Source of the DNA: Streptomyces thermodiastaticus | Lineage (GTDB): Bacteria > Actinomycetota > Actinomycetes > Streptomycetales > Streptomycetaceae | Assembly (NCBI RefSeq): GCF_014656135.1 | Contig: NZ_BNBV01000016.1 | Coordinates: 1 to 64,000 of the forward strand | Reading direction: 5' to 3' | Length of the DNA: 64,000 bases | Part shown: positions 1 to 7,824 of the stretch, one piece after another | Position numbering within the stretch: the first letter of the stretch is position 1 | Layout: each line of letters starts with the position of its first letter | Made by a program: the position numbers and the translations under genes | Notes under the pieces: generated by a model | What the model was told of the DNA's origin: nothing | The model's database searches: none | Seen by the model: the letters and a program-made list of their open reading frames with translations, nothing else

Positions 1-864
1 CGGCGGCACACCGGGCGCGGAGGGCGCCGGGGCCGGAGCCGGCGCCCGGCCGTCCAGCCGTGCGCGCAGCCCGGCCGCGCGGCGGCGCGCGTCCCGCACC
101 GTCAGCGGCAGCGGTGACCAGCCCGCCAGCCGGCCCAGCTCCACCACCGGCGGGCACACCGGCGAGACGGCCATGATCTCGGCCGGGTCGCCCAGGCGCG
201 GGGCCGCTCCCGGGGCGGGCAGCAGCAGGACCCGGTCGGCGTAGTGCACGACGCGTTCCAGGCGGTGCTCGGCCATCAGCACGGTCGTGCCCAGGTCGTG
301 CACCAGCCGCTGCAGCACGGCCAGCACCTCCTCGGCGGCCGCCGGGTCGAGCGCGGAGGTGGGCTCGTCGAGCACGAGAACCTTCGGGTGCGGGGTGAGC
401 ACCGAGCCGATCGCGACCCGCTGGCGCTGGCCGCCGGAGAGCGTGGCGATGGGACGGTCGCGCAGATCGGCCAGGCCCAGCAGGTCCAGGGTCTCCTCCA
501 CCCGCCGCCGCATCACCGCCGGAGCAAGCCCCAAGGACTCCATGCCGTAGGCGAGTTCGTCCTCCACGGTGTCGGTGACGAAGTGCGCGAGCGGGTCCTG
601 GCCGACCGTGCCCACCACGTCGGCCAGGTCGCGCGGCCGGTGGGTGCGGGTGTCGCGGCCGGCCACGGTGACCCTCCCGTGCAGGGTGCCGCCGGTGAAG
701 TGCGGCACCAGCCCGCCGACCGCGCCCAGCACGGTGGACTTGCCGACTCCGGACGGGCCGACGAGGAGCACGAGTTCGCCCTCGGGCACCTCGAAGTCCA
801 CGTCCCGGACGGTGGGTTCGGCGGCCCCGGCGTACGTGACGGACACATCCTCGAAGCGGATCAC
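1..864 (-). CDS. Energy-coupling factor ABC transporter ATPase (CbiO/EcfA-like), 3' end outside window
   Basis: Cytoplasmic ATPase that would power an ECF-type vitamin importer. The visible N-terminal 288 residues hold one full nucleotide-binding domain: Walker A GPSGVGKST near residue 38, Q-loop (VGQDP), signature LSGGQRQR, Walker B VLVLDEPTSALD and the switch His in MAEHRLE. The frame is still open at base 1; many actinobacterial homologues continue into a second ATPase domain, so a fused two-domain protein is likely but not seen. The GTG start at 864 overlaps the TGA of the EcfT gene as GTGA, so the two are translationally coupled. Controlled with the operon by the cobalamin riboswitch upstream. 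Confidence 0.9.
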   Translation of the reverse strand, partial: MIRFEDVSVTYAGAAEPTVRDVDFEVPEGELVLLVGPSGVGKSTVLGAVGGLVPHFTGGTLHGRVTVAGRDTRTHRPRDLADVVGTVGQDPLAHFVTDTVEDELAYGMESLGLAPAVMRRRVEETLDLLGLADLRDRPIATLSGGQRQRVAIGSVLTPHPKVLVLDEPTSALDPAAAEEVLAVLQRLVHDLGTTVLMAEHRLERVVHYADRVLLLPAPGAAPRLGDPAEIMAVSPVCPPVVELGRLAGWSPLPLTVRDARRRAAGLRARLDGRAPAPAPAPSAPGVPP

Positions 865-2291
865 GACGGCTCCTCGGGCGAACGGCGCGCGGACGCGGGC
901 ACGGACGGACGGGCGGCCGGCGCACCGGTCCGGCGCGCACCGGCGGCCGGGCGCCCGCCGGTGGGGAGGGCTGCCGGACGTGCGGGCGGCCGGGCGGGGG
1001 CGGGGACGGCCGCGAGCAGCGGACGCAGCACCCCGGCCGCGGGCCACAGCGGCAGCGCGGGGGCGGTCAGCGGCACCACCCCGGGGTGCAGCGCCCCCGG
1101 GTCGCGGGCCGCGGCCAGGCTCAGCAGGGCCGCCACCGCCACGCCCGAGCCGGCGACCAGCCAGGACCGCGGCCCGAAGGTGTCGGGACGGTAGCGGGTG
1201 CGCGGGGTGCGCCGGCCGCCGAGCCACAGCCCGGCCAGCGCGGCGGCGAGCCCGGCGGCCAGCACCGGCAGCCCGTACGTGCCGCCCTCGGCGGTCAGCA
1301 GCCCGTAGGTGCCCGCGCACACGCCGAGCAGCCCGCCGAGCGTGAGCGCGGCGGTGGTGCGCCGCACCGCGGGCGGCACCTGGGCGGTACGGCCGTAGCC
1401 GCGGGCGTCCATCGCGGCGGCCAGCGCAACGGAACGTTCCAGCGCGCTCTCCAGCACCGGCAGCCCCACGTGCAGCAGTCCGCGCACGCCCCGGTCCGGA
1501 CGGCCGCGCAGCCGGCGGGCCGCGCGCAGCCGCCTGGCGTCGGCGACCAGGTGCGGGGCGAAGGTCAGCGCGACGACCACGGCCACGCCCATCTCGTACA
1601 GGGCACCCGGCAGGGACTTCAGCAGCCGGGCCGGGGCGGCCAGGGCGTTCGCGGCGCCCACGCAGATCAGCAGCGCGGCCAGCCGCAGCGCGTCGTACAG
1701 CGCGAACACCAGCGCCTCCGCGGTGACCCGGCCGCCGAGCCGGATGCCCTGGGCCCAGTGCGGCAGCGGCACCTCGGGCAGGGTGAGCAGAACGTGGGTA
1801 CCGGGCACGGGCGAGCCGAGCAGCACCGCGAAGCCCAGCCGGAGCGCGAGCACGGCGAGGGCGAGCCGGAGGAAGGCGCTGTAGGAGCGGGCCGAGGGGG
1901 TGTCGGGACGGCAGGTCACCACCACGTATGCGGAGACGGCCGGCAGCAGGCCGAGCAGCAGCGGATTGGTGGTGCGGGTGGCGGCGGTGCCCAGCCCGAG
2001 CGCCCACACCCACCAGGCCCCGGCGTGCACGGCGGAGGGCCGGCGGGCGTACCGGGTGCGGTCGGTGCCGGACGTTCCGGACGTTCCCGCGCGGACGGGC
2101 TGCCCGAGGCGCCCGCCGGTGAGGCCGTTCGGACCGCGGTGCGCGGCAGCCGTTCCGTCGGACGGCGTGCCCGTCGGGCCGCGGCCGGCACGGCTCTCGC
2201 CCGCCGCGACACCGGTACCGGTGCCGCCCGGGGCGGCCGTGGGCGCGCCGGGTACGGCGGGTGGGCCCGGGTCGCCGTGCGGCCTAGCCAT
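861..2291 (-). CDS. ECF transporter transmembrane protein (EcfT/CbiQ family), long form
   Basis: Membrane coupling subunit of the ECF importer. After a Gly/Pro/Ala-rich N-terminus of about 110 residues come several hydrophobic helices and a cytoplasmic segment with the Ala-Arg-rich coupling motifs of CbiQ (AADARRLRAARRLRG and the later AMDARGYGRT), which are the segments that contact the ATPases. Two or three more hydrophobic segments follow, then an Ala/Pro tail. At 476 residues it is about twice the usual 220-270 of EcfT, the extra being low-complexity ends. ATG at 2291 overlaps the preceding stop. No separate substrate-binding S component is visible in the window; part of this long protein could supply it. 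Confidence 0.82.
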   Translation of the reverse strand: MARPHGDPGPPAVPGAPTAAPGGTGTGVAAGESRAGRGPTGTPSDGTAAAHRGPNGLTGGRLGQPVRAGTSGTSGTDRTRYARRPSAVHAGAWWVWALGLGTAATRTTNPLLLGLLPAVSAYVVVTCRPDTPSARSYSAFLRLALAVLALRLGFAVLLGSPVPGTHVLLTLPEVPLPHWAQGIRLGGRVTAEALVFALYDALRLAALLICVGAANALAAPARLLKSLPGALYEMGVAVVVALTFAPHLVADARRLRAARRLRGRPDRGVRGLLHVGLPVLESALERSVALAAAMDARGYGRTAQVPPAVRRTTAALTLGGLLGVCAGTYGLLTAEGGTYGLPVLAAGLAAALAGLWLGGRRTPRTRYRPDTFGPRSWLVAGSGVAVAALLSLAAARDPGALHPGVVPLTAPALPLWPAAGVLRPLLAAVPAPARPPARPAALPTGGRPAAGARRTGAPAARPSVPASARRSPEEPS

Positions 2292-2958
2292 GCCTGCGGC
2301 GGCGGGCCTGCCAGACGGCCGCCCCGGCCAGGACGAGGACGACCGCGCCGCCCGCGACCAGGCCCACGGACGGGCCGCCGTCCTGCGCGCCGGACTCCGC
2401 CGCCTTGCCGGAGGCCGTGTCCGCCGGCTTCTTCGCGGTGCCGTCGCCGTCCGCGATCTGTTCCCCGCATCCCTTGGCCGGGTAGCCGGCGATCGCGCAC
2501 AGCAGGGCGGCGGAGTCGTAGCGCAGCGGCGGGGCGGCCGCGGCCAGGGCCTCGGCGGTCGTGGCGTCGGACGGCACCCGGGCGCAGACCCGGCGGGGCT
2601 GCGGCGGCGTCTCACCGGACGGGGCGTCGGCCTGCGTGCCGAAGTCGAGGACGAGCGCGACCCGCTTCTGCCCCTGCCGGGCGGCCGTGGCGCCGCAGAT
2701 GTCCGCGAACGAGGCCGTGCCGCGCGGCTGCACCGCGTCCCGTGAGTCCTCGCTGACCGCGAAGCGGAAGCCCTGCACCTCGCCGTCCGACGGGCGGGCC
2801 GTGGACGGACCCTCGGTGGCGTACGTCCAGTGGCCGCCGTCCCGCTCCCAGAAGGACCAGTAGCGGTAACCGGCGGCCTGCGCCTGCCCGGCGCCCGCCC
2901 CCAGGGCGCACACGACGGCCGGCAGCAGCGCGGCCAGGGCACGGACGCGGCCGGTCAC
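2284..2958 (-). CDS. Secreted, C-terminally membrane-anchored protein of the cobalamin-uptake operon (resembles the SCO2322 family)
   Basis: 224-residue exported protein. Signal peptide (residues 1-29, ending GAGQAQA) precedes an aromatic-rich start of the mature region (GYRYWSFWERDGG), four Cys in the mature region (likely disulfides), then an Ala/Gly/Asp linker and a C-terminal hydrophobic helix with an Arg-rich tail. It therefore sits outside the membrane with one anchor. Its GTG start overlaps the previous gene's stop (GTGA), and its stop overlaps the EcfT start. From memory it resembles the Streptomyces SCO2322 family; the function is unknown. By position it could assist vitamin capture. 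I did not see a recognised catalytic motif. Confidence 0.75.
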   Translation of the reverse strand: MTGRVRALAALLPAVVCALGAGAGQAQAAGYRYWSFWERDGGHWTYATEGPSTARPSDGEVQGFRFAVSEDSRDAVQPRGTASFADICGATAARQGQKRVALVLDFGTQADAPSGETPPQPRRVCARVPSDATTAEALAAAAPPLRYDSAALLCAIAGYPAKGCGEQIADGDGTAKKPADTASGKAAESGAQDGGPSVGLVAGGAVVLVLAGAAVWQARRRRHG

Positions 2959-4187
2959 GGCTGCCGTCCCGTCCGGCGGCGGGCGGCCAGCAGCACGCCG
3001 CCGCCGACGACCACGACGGCGCCGACGCCGCCGGCGATCCAGGCGGTGGTGTGCCCGTCCCCGCCGTCGCCGTCCGTCTTTCCGGGCGCGCCGGCCGCCT
3101 CGGTCGACGCCGGGGCCGAACCGGTGGCGTCGAGCTTCGCGACCAGGTCGACGCCGCCGAAGTCGTGCGGGTCGGTGCCGGTGGCGTGGGCGGCGAGGAC
3201 CAGTTGCGCCCAGGCGGCGGGGCCGCTCTTCTCGGCCCACGCCGCGGCGTGCTCCTCCAGCCACCGCAGCGGCTTGCGTGCCGCCTCGGCGCCGCCCTGC
3301 GCGGCCAGCGCGACCACCGCGTCGGCGGTGTTGCCGTAGTCGGGCTGGTCACCGGCGCCGGGCAACGCGGAGGTCAGGTGGCCGGTGGCGGCGACGGCGT
3401 GCGCGAGGTACGCGGCACCGTTCGCGGCGGCCCGGGCGGGGGTCGCTGTGCCCGAGCCGGAACAGGCCCGGCTCGCGGATCCGGTGCCGGCCTCGGCGGC
3501 CAGGCCCTGGCCGAGCGCGGCGACCACCGCGGCGGCCGTGGCGTCGGCGTTGGCGGTGAGCGCGCCCTTTTTGTCGGGCTGGTAGGCGAACGCGCCCCCG
3601 TCGTCGCCGGAGCACGGCAGGGCGAACGCCAGCAGCGCGTCGTAGGGCGACTTGCCGTCCTTGACCACGGCGTCGGGCTTCTCGCCGACGGCGGCCAGGG
3701 CGCCGACGACCAGCGAGGTGGAGTTGGCGTCGCTGGGGCCGCCGGGGGTGTAGCCCCAGCCGCCGTCCTTGTTCTGCACGGACTTCAGCCAGGTCACCGC
3801 CTTGCCGGTGGCCGCCTCGTGGCCGCCGAGGGCGGCGAGGGCCTGCACGGCGGCGGCCGTGCTGTTGGTGTCCACGGCGGTCTTGGCGCCGCAGGCGGCC
3901 GAGGGATCGGCGCGGTAGGCCGCGAAGGCACCGTTCGCGCACTGCTGCCCGGTCAGCCAGGACACGGCCTGCGCGGCGGGCCGCACCCCCACCGTGTGCT
4001 GCGCGAGCAGGGCGAGGGACTGCCGCCACACGCCGTCGTACGTCGGGTCGGTGCTGCCGTACAGCCCGACGGGACGCGCGGGCGCCGTGGAGGCGGACGG
4101 CGACGGTGTGGCGGCGACGGCACTGGCCGGGGCCCCGATCACGGCGGCGACGGCGGCCAGGGCCGCGGCGCTGCGGCGTACGTTCAC
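2955..4187 (-). CDS. Secreted prenyltransferase-fold (transcobalamin-like) repeat protein, probable B12-capture protein
   Basis: 410 residues: N-terminal signal peptide (1-26, ending SAVA), then repeated alpha/alpha units with the prenyltransferase/cyclase-like motif LxxxQxxxGGWGY (around 150), TNSTAAAVQALAALGG and repeated 'D.NSTSL' type helices, a Ser/Gly/Asp linker and a C-terminal membrane helix with RRRTGRQP tail. Animal intrinsic factor and transcobalamin use the same six-by-six helical barrel to bind B12; being the first gene after a cobalamin riboswitch and ahead of ECF genes, it most likely binds corrinoid outside the cell. The GTG start at 4187 is placed directly before the signal peptide. 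Function is inference; fold assignment rests on the repeats. Confidence 0.78.
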   Translation of the reverse strand: MNVRRSAAALAAVAAVIGAPASAVAATPSPSASTAPARPVGLYGSTDPTYDGVWRQSLALLAQHTVGVRPAAQAVSWLTGQQCANGAFAAYRADPSAACGAKTAVDTNSTAAAVQALAALGGHEAATGKAVTWLKSVQNKDGGWGYTPGGPSDANSTSLVVGALAAVGEKPDAVVKDGKSPYDALLAFALPCSGDDGGAFAYQPDKKGALTANADATAAAVVAALGQGLAAEAGTGSASRACSGSGTATPARAAANGAAYLAHAVAATGHLTSALPGAGDQPDYGNTADAVVALAAQGGAEAARKPLRWLEEHAAAWAEKSGPAAWAQLVLAAHATGTDPHDFGGVDLVAKLDATGSAPASTEAAGAPGKTDGDGGDGHTTAWIAGGVGAVVVVGGGVLLAARRRTGRQP

Positions 4188-4299
4188 GATCGGCGGATGC
4201 CTTCCCCTGCGGGGAGCCGGACAGCAGGGGACATCCCCGGCGGCTCGGCTCCGTATCCCTCGACGGTGCCGTGCGGCGGCGGCCTGCCGCGCACGTGAG

Positions 4300-4435
4300 C
4301 CGGTCACGCCGGCGTCCGGGGCATTCCGGCTCACCGCCCTGCACGGGCGGCTCACGGTTGCGGGTCAGCGCCGGATTTCCACCGGCTTCCCCCCGAACAG
4401 GCGTGATGACGACCGGGCCACTGTACCGGCCCCGT
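4300..4435 (-). promoter_or_regulatory. Cobalamin riboswitch
   Basis: Read on the minus strand the segment contains the core GGGGGGAAGCCGGTG, then AAATCCGGCGCTGACCCGCAAC and CGTGAGCC, matching the conserved cobalamin aptamer core (GGGAA.CCGGUG.AA.UCCGG.GC.G.CCCGCAAC.GU). It lies 110-250 bases upstream of the transcobalamin-like gene and is expected to repress the whole uptake operon when B12 is plentiful. Exact 5' and 3' limits are estimates. This is the main evidence that the ECF operon carries cobalamin or a precursor. Confidence 0.88.
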
Positions 4436-4534
4436 GGCCGGGGGCCCGCTCGGTGTCCGCGGCGGACGCGGACGCGGACGAGAAGTCCGTCGAAAAAGTC
4501 CGCTTGAGGGGGTTCCCTCCAGAGGTGCGAGGAC

Positions 4535-4540
4535 TAGTAT
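4535..4540 (+). promoter_or_regulatory. Candidate -10 element (TAGTAT) for the TPP riboswitch RNA
   Basis: TAGTAT fits the TAnnnT consensus and lies 8 bases before the start of the P1 helix, so transcription would begin almost exactly at the base of the aptamer. No convincing -35 was found at 16-19 bases upstream, so this is tentative. Confidence 0.35.
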
Positions 4541-4548
4541 GAAAAGTG

Positions 4549-4730
4549 CCTACGAGGCGAGTGAGGGAGTTCGACCGGAGTAGCCGACTTGGGCGAGACG
4601 CCGGAAGGCATCCGCCGAGGCCGACGTCGACGGTCGGGCTGAGAGGCCGGAAGGTCGAAAGACCGGAAGGCGACCCCCAATACCTGATCCGGGCAATGCC
4701 GGCGAAGGGAACCCGCCTCGTAGGTTTTTT
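4549..4730 (+). promoter_or_regulatory. TPP riboswitch (THI element) with P1 directly followed by U6; no downstream sense gene
   Basis: Contains the conserved THI elements: CTGAGA at 4639-4644 and ACCTGATCCGGGCAATGCC at 4682 onward, followed by GGCGAAGGGA. The ends pair perfectly over 11 bp: CCTACGAGGCG (4549-4559) with CGCCTCGTAGG (4714-4724), the expected P1 position right after GGGA. A GGG at 4564-4566 can serve as P2, and an enlarged P3 region of about 70 bases ends in the hairpin CCGAC/GTCGG just before CTGAGA; another GAAA-capped hairpin (GGTC/GACC) sits between the two conserved blocks. Six T residues follow P1 at once, so P1 itself could act as a terminator stem. Downstream lies a convergent tetR gene, not a thiamine gene. 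Confidence 0.85.
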
Positions 4731-4737
4731 CGTGCCC

Positions 4738-4768
4738 AGGACGGACGTCTGTGTCACGCCGTCCTTCT
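4738..4768 (-). terminator. Possible terminator hairpin of the tetR gene
   Basis: Inverted repeat AGGACGG / CCGTCCT separated by about 14 bases, just beyond the tetR stop codon. No T run on either side, as is usual in high-GC genomes. It could also back up termination of the TPP RNA from the other side. Confidence 0.35.
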
Positions 4769-4822
4769 CATGGTCCCGGGATGCCGTCTTTCTCGGCCTC
4801 GGAGCTGGGGGAAGCGGCCCGG

Positions 4823-5413
4823 TCATCCCTGCGGTTCCAGCAGCCGGCAGGCCGTCGCCACGTCCGTGCGGACCTGTGCGATCGAGGCGCGCCCGGACAG
4901 CCAGGCGATCAGGGCCGAGTGCCAGGTGTGCGCCACCACCCGCACCGCGGACAGCTGCGCGGGCGCCGGCTCCGGCCCGCCCATCGCGTCCAGGATGATC
5001 GCCGTGGTCAGGCGGGTCACCTGGTCCACCTCCTGGCTCACGCTGCGGTCCGCGAAGGTCAGGGCGCGCACCATCGCCTCCGCCAGCCGCGGCTCGCGCT
5101 GCAGCGCCTGGAAGGCGCCCATCAGGGTCTGGGTCACCCGCTCCGCCGGGCCCTCGCCGGCCGGCGGCTTGCGCTGCAGTGTGCCGTGCATCCGCTCCAG
5201 CTGGTCCTGCATCATCGCGACCAGCAGATGCACCTTCGACGGGAAGTACCGGTACAGCGTGCCCAGCGCCACCTGCGAGGACTCCGCGACCTCCCGCATC
5301 TGCACCGCCTCGTAGCCGCCCCGGCAGGCCAGCTGCGTGCCGGCGCGCAGAATGCGGCGGCGGCGCTCTGCCTGCCGCTCGGCGGCGGTCGGCGGATGGG
5401 CGTGCGCAGGCAT
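4823..5413 (-). CDS. kstR: TetR-family regulator resembling KstR
   Basis: 196-residue DNA-binding repressor. The N-terminal HTH (residues about 20-65) includes VQMREVAESSQVALGTLYRY followed by FPSKVHLLV, which closely recalls KstR, the acyl-CoA/cholestenoate-responsive repressor of steroid catabolism in Rhodococcus and Mycobacterium. The helical C-terminal domain is typical in length. ATG at 5413 is chosen because it directly precedes the basic stretch AERQAERRRR. A KstR-type operator lies 150 bases upstream, between this gene and the divergent glycosyltransferase, so autoregulation and control of that operon are likely. Gene name is by similarity of the HTH and operator, not proven; the surrounding genes are not steroid-catabolic. 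Confidence 0.78.
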   Translation of the reverse strand: MPAHAHPPTAAERQAERRRRILRAGTQLACRGGYEAVQMREVAESSQVALGTLYRYFPSKVHLLVAMMQDQLERMHGTLQRKPPAGEGPAERVTQTLMGAFQALQREPRLAEAMVRALTFADRSVSQEVDQVTRLTTAIILDAMGGPEPAPAQLSAVRVVAHTWHSALIAWLSGRASIAQVRTDVATACRLLEPQG

Positions 5414-5566
5414 GGATCCCGCTCCGTTACGGTCGGTGAAGGACGGGTGGTCGGACGGTACCGCAGGGTGCCGGGCGCCGTGGCGGCCGTGGCGCGAATC
5501 ACCCGATCCACCGCTCACAGCGGGGCTACCTGCCGGTAGATTCAGAGCCTCCGGAACGATCAAGTC

Positions 5567-5580
5567 TGAAACTTGTTCTA
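5567..5580. promoter_or_regulatory. KstR-type operator (TGAAACTTGTTCTA)
   Basis: Exact match to the published KstR half-site pattern TnnAACnnGTTnnA on both strands. It sits between the divergent kstR-like gene (start 5413) and the glycosyltransferase gene (start 5636), where it could block both promoters. Confidence 0.75.
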
Positions 5581-5635
5581 GATTAGCGTCCCCGCGTACC
5601 CTGCGCGGGGCAGTGCAGTCAGAAGGGGGCCCGGA

Positions 5636-7096
5636 GTGACCGCTGAGGCCAGCCAGGCGGGGTCCCCCGCGGATCTCGCGGCGGACGGCGGGCGACCGCT
5701 CACCATCGCGCTCCTCACCTACAAGGGAAACCCGTTCTGCGGCGGCCAGGGCGTCTACGTCCGCCATCTCTCCCGCGAACTGGCCCGCCTCGGCCACCAC
5801 GTGGAGGTGATCGGCGCCCAGCCCTACCCCGTGCTCGACGAGGACGAGGACTACCCGGGCTCGCTGCGCCTGACCGAACTGCCCAGCCTCGATCTGTACC
5901 GGCAGCCCGATCCCTTCCGCACCCCGAAGCGCGAGGAGTACCGCGACTGGATCGACGCGCTGGAGGTCGCCACCATGTGGAGCGGCGGCTTCCCCGAGCC
6001 GCTCACGTTCTCCCTGCGCGCCCGCCGCCATCTGCGCGCCCGGCGCGGCGACTTCGACGTCGTCCACGACAACCAGACGCTCGGCTACGGCCTCCTCGGC
6101 GACATCGGCGCCCCGCTGGTGACCACCGTCCACCACCCCATCACCGTGGACCGGCAGCTGGAGCTGGACGCCGCCGAGACCCGGCAGCGGCGCTGGTCGG
6201 TCAAGCGCTGGTACGCCTTCACCCGCATGCAGAGACGTGTCGCGCGCCGGCTGCCGTCCGTGCTCACCGTCTCCGGCACCTCCCGGCAGGAGATCGTCGA
6301 CCACCTCGGCGTGCGCCCCGACCGCATCCACGTCGTCCACATCGGCGCCGACACCGGCCTGTTCTCCCCCGATCCGTCGGTGCGCCGGATACCGGGCCGG
6401 ATCGTGACCACCTCCAGCGCCGACGTGCCCCTCAAGGGCCTGGTGTACCTGGTCGAGGCGCTCGCGAAGGTGCGCACCGAACATCCCGACGCGCACCTCG
6501 TCGTCGTCGGCAAGCGCGCCGAGGACGGACCGGTCGCCCAGGCCGTCGAACGCCACGGCCTGGAGGGCGCCATACGTTTCGTCAAGGGCATCTCCGACGC
6601 CGAACTGGTCGACCTGGTGCGCTCCGCCGAAGTGGCCTGCGTGCCGTCGCTGTACGAGGGTTTCTGCCTGCCCGCCGCCGAGGCCATGGCCACCGGCACC
6701 CCGCTGGTCGCCACCACCGGCGGCGCGATCCCTGAGGTCGCCGGACCCGACGGCGAGACCTGCCTGGCGGTGCCGCCCGGCGACTCCGGCGCCCTGGCCG
6801 CCGCGCTGAGCCGGCTTCTCGGCGACGAAGAACTGCGCCGCCGGCTCGGACACGCGGGCCGTGAGCGGGTGCTGCGCCACTTCACCTGGGCGCGGGCCGC
6901 CGAGGGCACGGTGGCCCACTACCGCGAGGCCATCGCCCGTTCCGCGGGCTCCCGGCGTTCCCCGGGCACCGGCCGTGCGCCGGCCCCGGCTCCCGGCCGC
7001 CCGGCGGCCTCACCGAGTGTTGCGTCCGCGCTACCGGCGAGCCTCGCTCCCGCGGCCGCAGAGGATGTCTATTCCGAAAGCAGGGCCACGTGCTGA
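5636..7096 (+). CDS. GT4-family glycosyltransferase
   Basis: 486-residue GT-B glycosyltransferase. N-terminal acceptor domain starts with LTIALLTYKGNPFCGGQGVYV, the glycine-rich loop of GT4 enzymes; the C-terminal donor domain has the signature SLYEGFCLPAAEAMATGTPL (E-x7-E motif) and GGAIPEVAG near residues 340-370. A Pro/Ala-rich tail of 40 residues follows. No signal peptide, so it acts on nucleotide-sugar donors in the cytoplasm or at the inner membrane face. GTG start with a GGAG Shine-Dalgarno. Stop overlaps the start of the methyltransferase (GTGCTGA). Acceptor unknown; the operon partners suggest a glycolipid or modified isoprenoid. Expected to be under the KstR-like repressor. Confidence 0.88.
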   Translation: MTAEASQAGSPADLAADGGRPLTIALLTYKGNPFCGGQGVYVRHLSRELARLGHHVEVIGAQPYPVLDEDEDYPGSLRLTELPSLDLYRQPDPFRTPKREEYRDWIDALEVATMWSGGFPEPLTFSLRARRHLRARRGDFDVVHDNQTLGYGLLGDIGAPLVTTVHHPITVDRQLELDAAETRQRRWSVKRWYAFTRMQRRVARRLPSVLTVSGTSRQEIVDHLGVRPDRIHVVHIGADTGLFSPDPSVRRIPGRIVTTSSADVPLKGLVYLVEALAKVRTEHPDAHLVVVGKRAEDGPVAQAVERHGLEGAIRFVKGISDAELVDLVRSAEVACVPSLYEGFCLPAAEAMATGTPLVATTGGAIPEVAGPDGETCLAVPPGDSGALAAALSRLLGDEELRRRLGHAGRERVLRHFTWARAAEGTVAHYREAIARSAGSRRSPGTGRAPAPAPGRPAASPSVASALPASLAPAAAEDVYSESRATC

Positions 7097-7824
7097 CCGT
7101 CGACTTCTCCCGGTTCCCGCTCGCGCCCGGTGACCGCGTCCTGGACCTCGGCTGCGGTGCCGGCCGGCACGCCTTCGAGTGCTACCGGCGCGGTGCGCGC
7201 GTGGTGGCACTGGACCGCAACGGCGAGGAGATCCGCGAGGTCGCCAAGTGGTTCGCGGCGATGAAGGAGGCCGGCGAGGCACCCGCCGGTGCCACCGCCA
7301 CCGCCATGGAGGGCGACGCCCTCGCCCTGCCCTTCCCCGACGAGTCCTTCGACGTCGTCATCATCTCCGAGGTGATGGAGCACATACCCGACGACAAGGG
7401 CGTGCTCGCCGAGATGGTCCGCGTGCTGAAGCCGGGCGGGCGCATCGCCATCACCGTGCCGCGCTACGGCCCGGAGAAGATCTGCTGGGCGCTGTCCGAC
7501 GCCTACCACGAGGTCGAGGGCGGCCACATCCGCATCTACAAGGCCGACGAACTGCTGGCCAAGATCCGCGAGGCGGGCCTGAAGCCGTACGGCACGCACC
7601 ACGCGCACGCCCTGCACGCCCCCTACTGGTGGCTGAAGTGCGCGTTCGGCGTCGACAACGACAAGGCGCTGCCCGTGCGCGCGTACCACAAGCTGCTGGT
7701 CTGGGACATCATGAAGAAGCCGCTGGCCACCCGCCTGGCCGAGCAGGCCCTCAACCCGCTGATCGGCAAGAGCTTCGTGGCGTACGCGACCAAGCCCAAG
7801 CTGCCGCGGGCGGCCGCCGCGTGA
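7090..7824 (+). CDS. Class I SAM-dependent methyltransferase
   Basis: 244 residues. The SAM-binding motif I, VLDLGCGAGRHAFECYRRGA, is near residue 18, the acidic motif II (VVALDRNGEEI) follows, and the post-motif LPFPDESFDVVIISEVMEHI with VLKPGGRIAITVP are those of the Methyltransf_11/UbiE-like group. Start GTG at 7090 overlaps the glycosyltransferase stop by 7 bases, and its own stop overlaps the next GTG (GTGA), so the three genes are one coupled operon. The substrate is unknown; a methylated glycosylated lipid is a reasonable guess from context. Confidence 0.88.
   Translation: MLTVDFSRFPLAPGDRVLDLGCGAGRHAFECYRRGARVVALDRNGEEIREVAKWFAAMKEAGEAPAGATATAMEGDALALPFPDESFDVVIISEVMEHIPDDKGVLAEMVRVLKPGGRIAITVPRYGPEKICWALSDAYHEVEGGHIRIYKADELLAKIREAGLKPYGTHHAHALHAPYWWLKCAFGVDNDKALPVRAYHKLLVWDIMKKPLATRLAEQALNPLIGKSFVAYATKPKLPRAAAA

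Noticed and set aside
244..4344. Many long open frames on the plus strand opposite the ECF operon
   Set aside because: Arg/Gly/Pro-rich translations without domains; mirror frames typical of high-GC coding DNA.
4501..4740. Reading the TPP-like element as a second minus-strand riboswitch of the ECF operon
   Set aside because: CTGAGA and ACCTGAT blocks are sense only on the plus strand.
5418..6919. Upstream extension of the tetR frame to nearly 700 codons on the minus strand
   Set aside because: It runs across the oppositely oriented glycosyltransferase gene and shows no domain before the TetR start at 5413.
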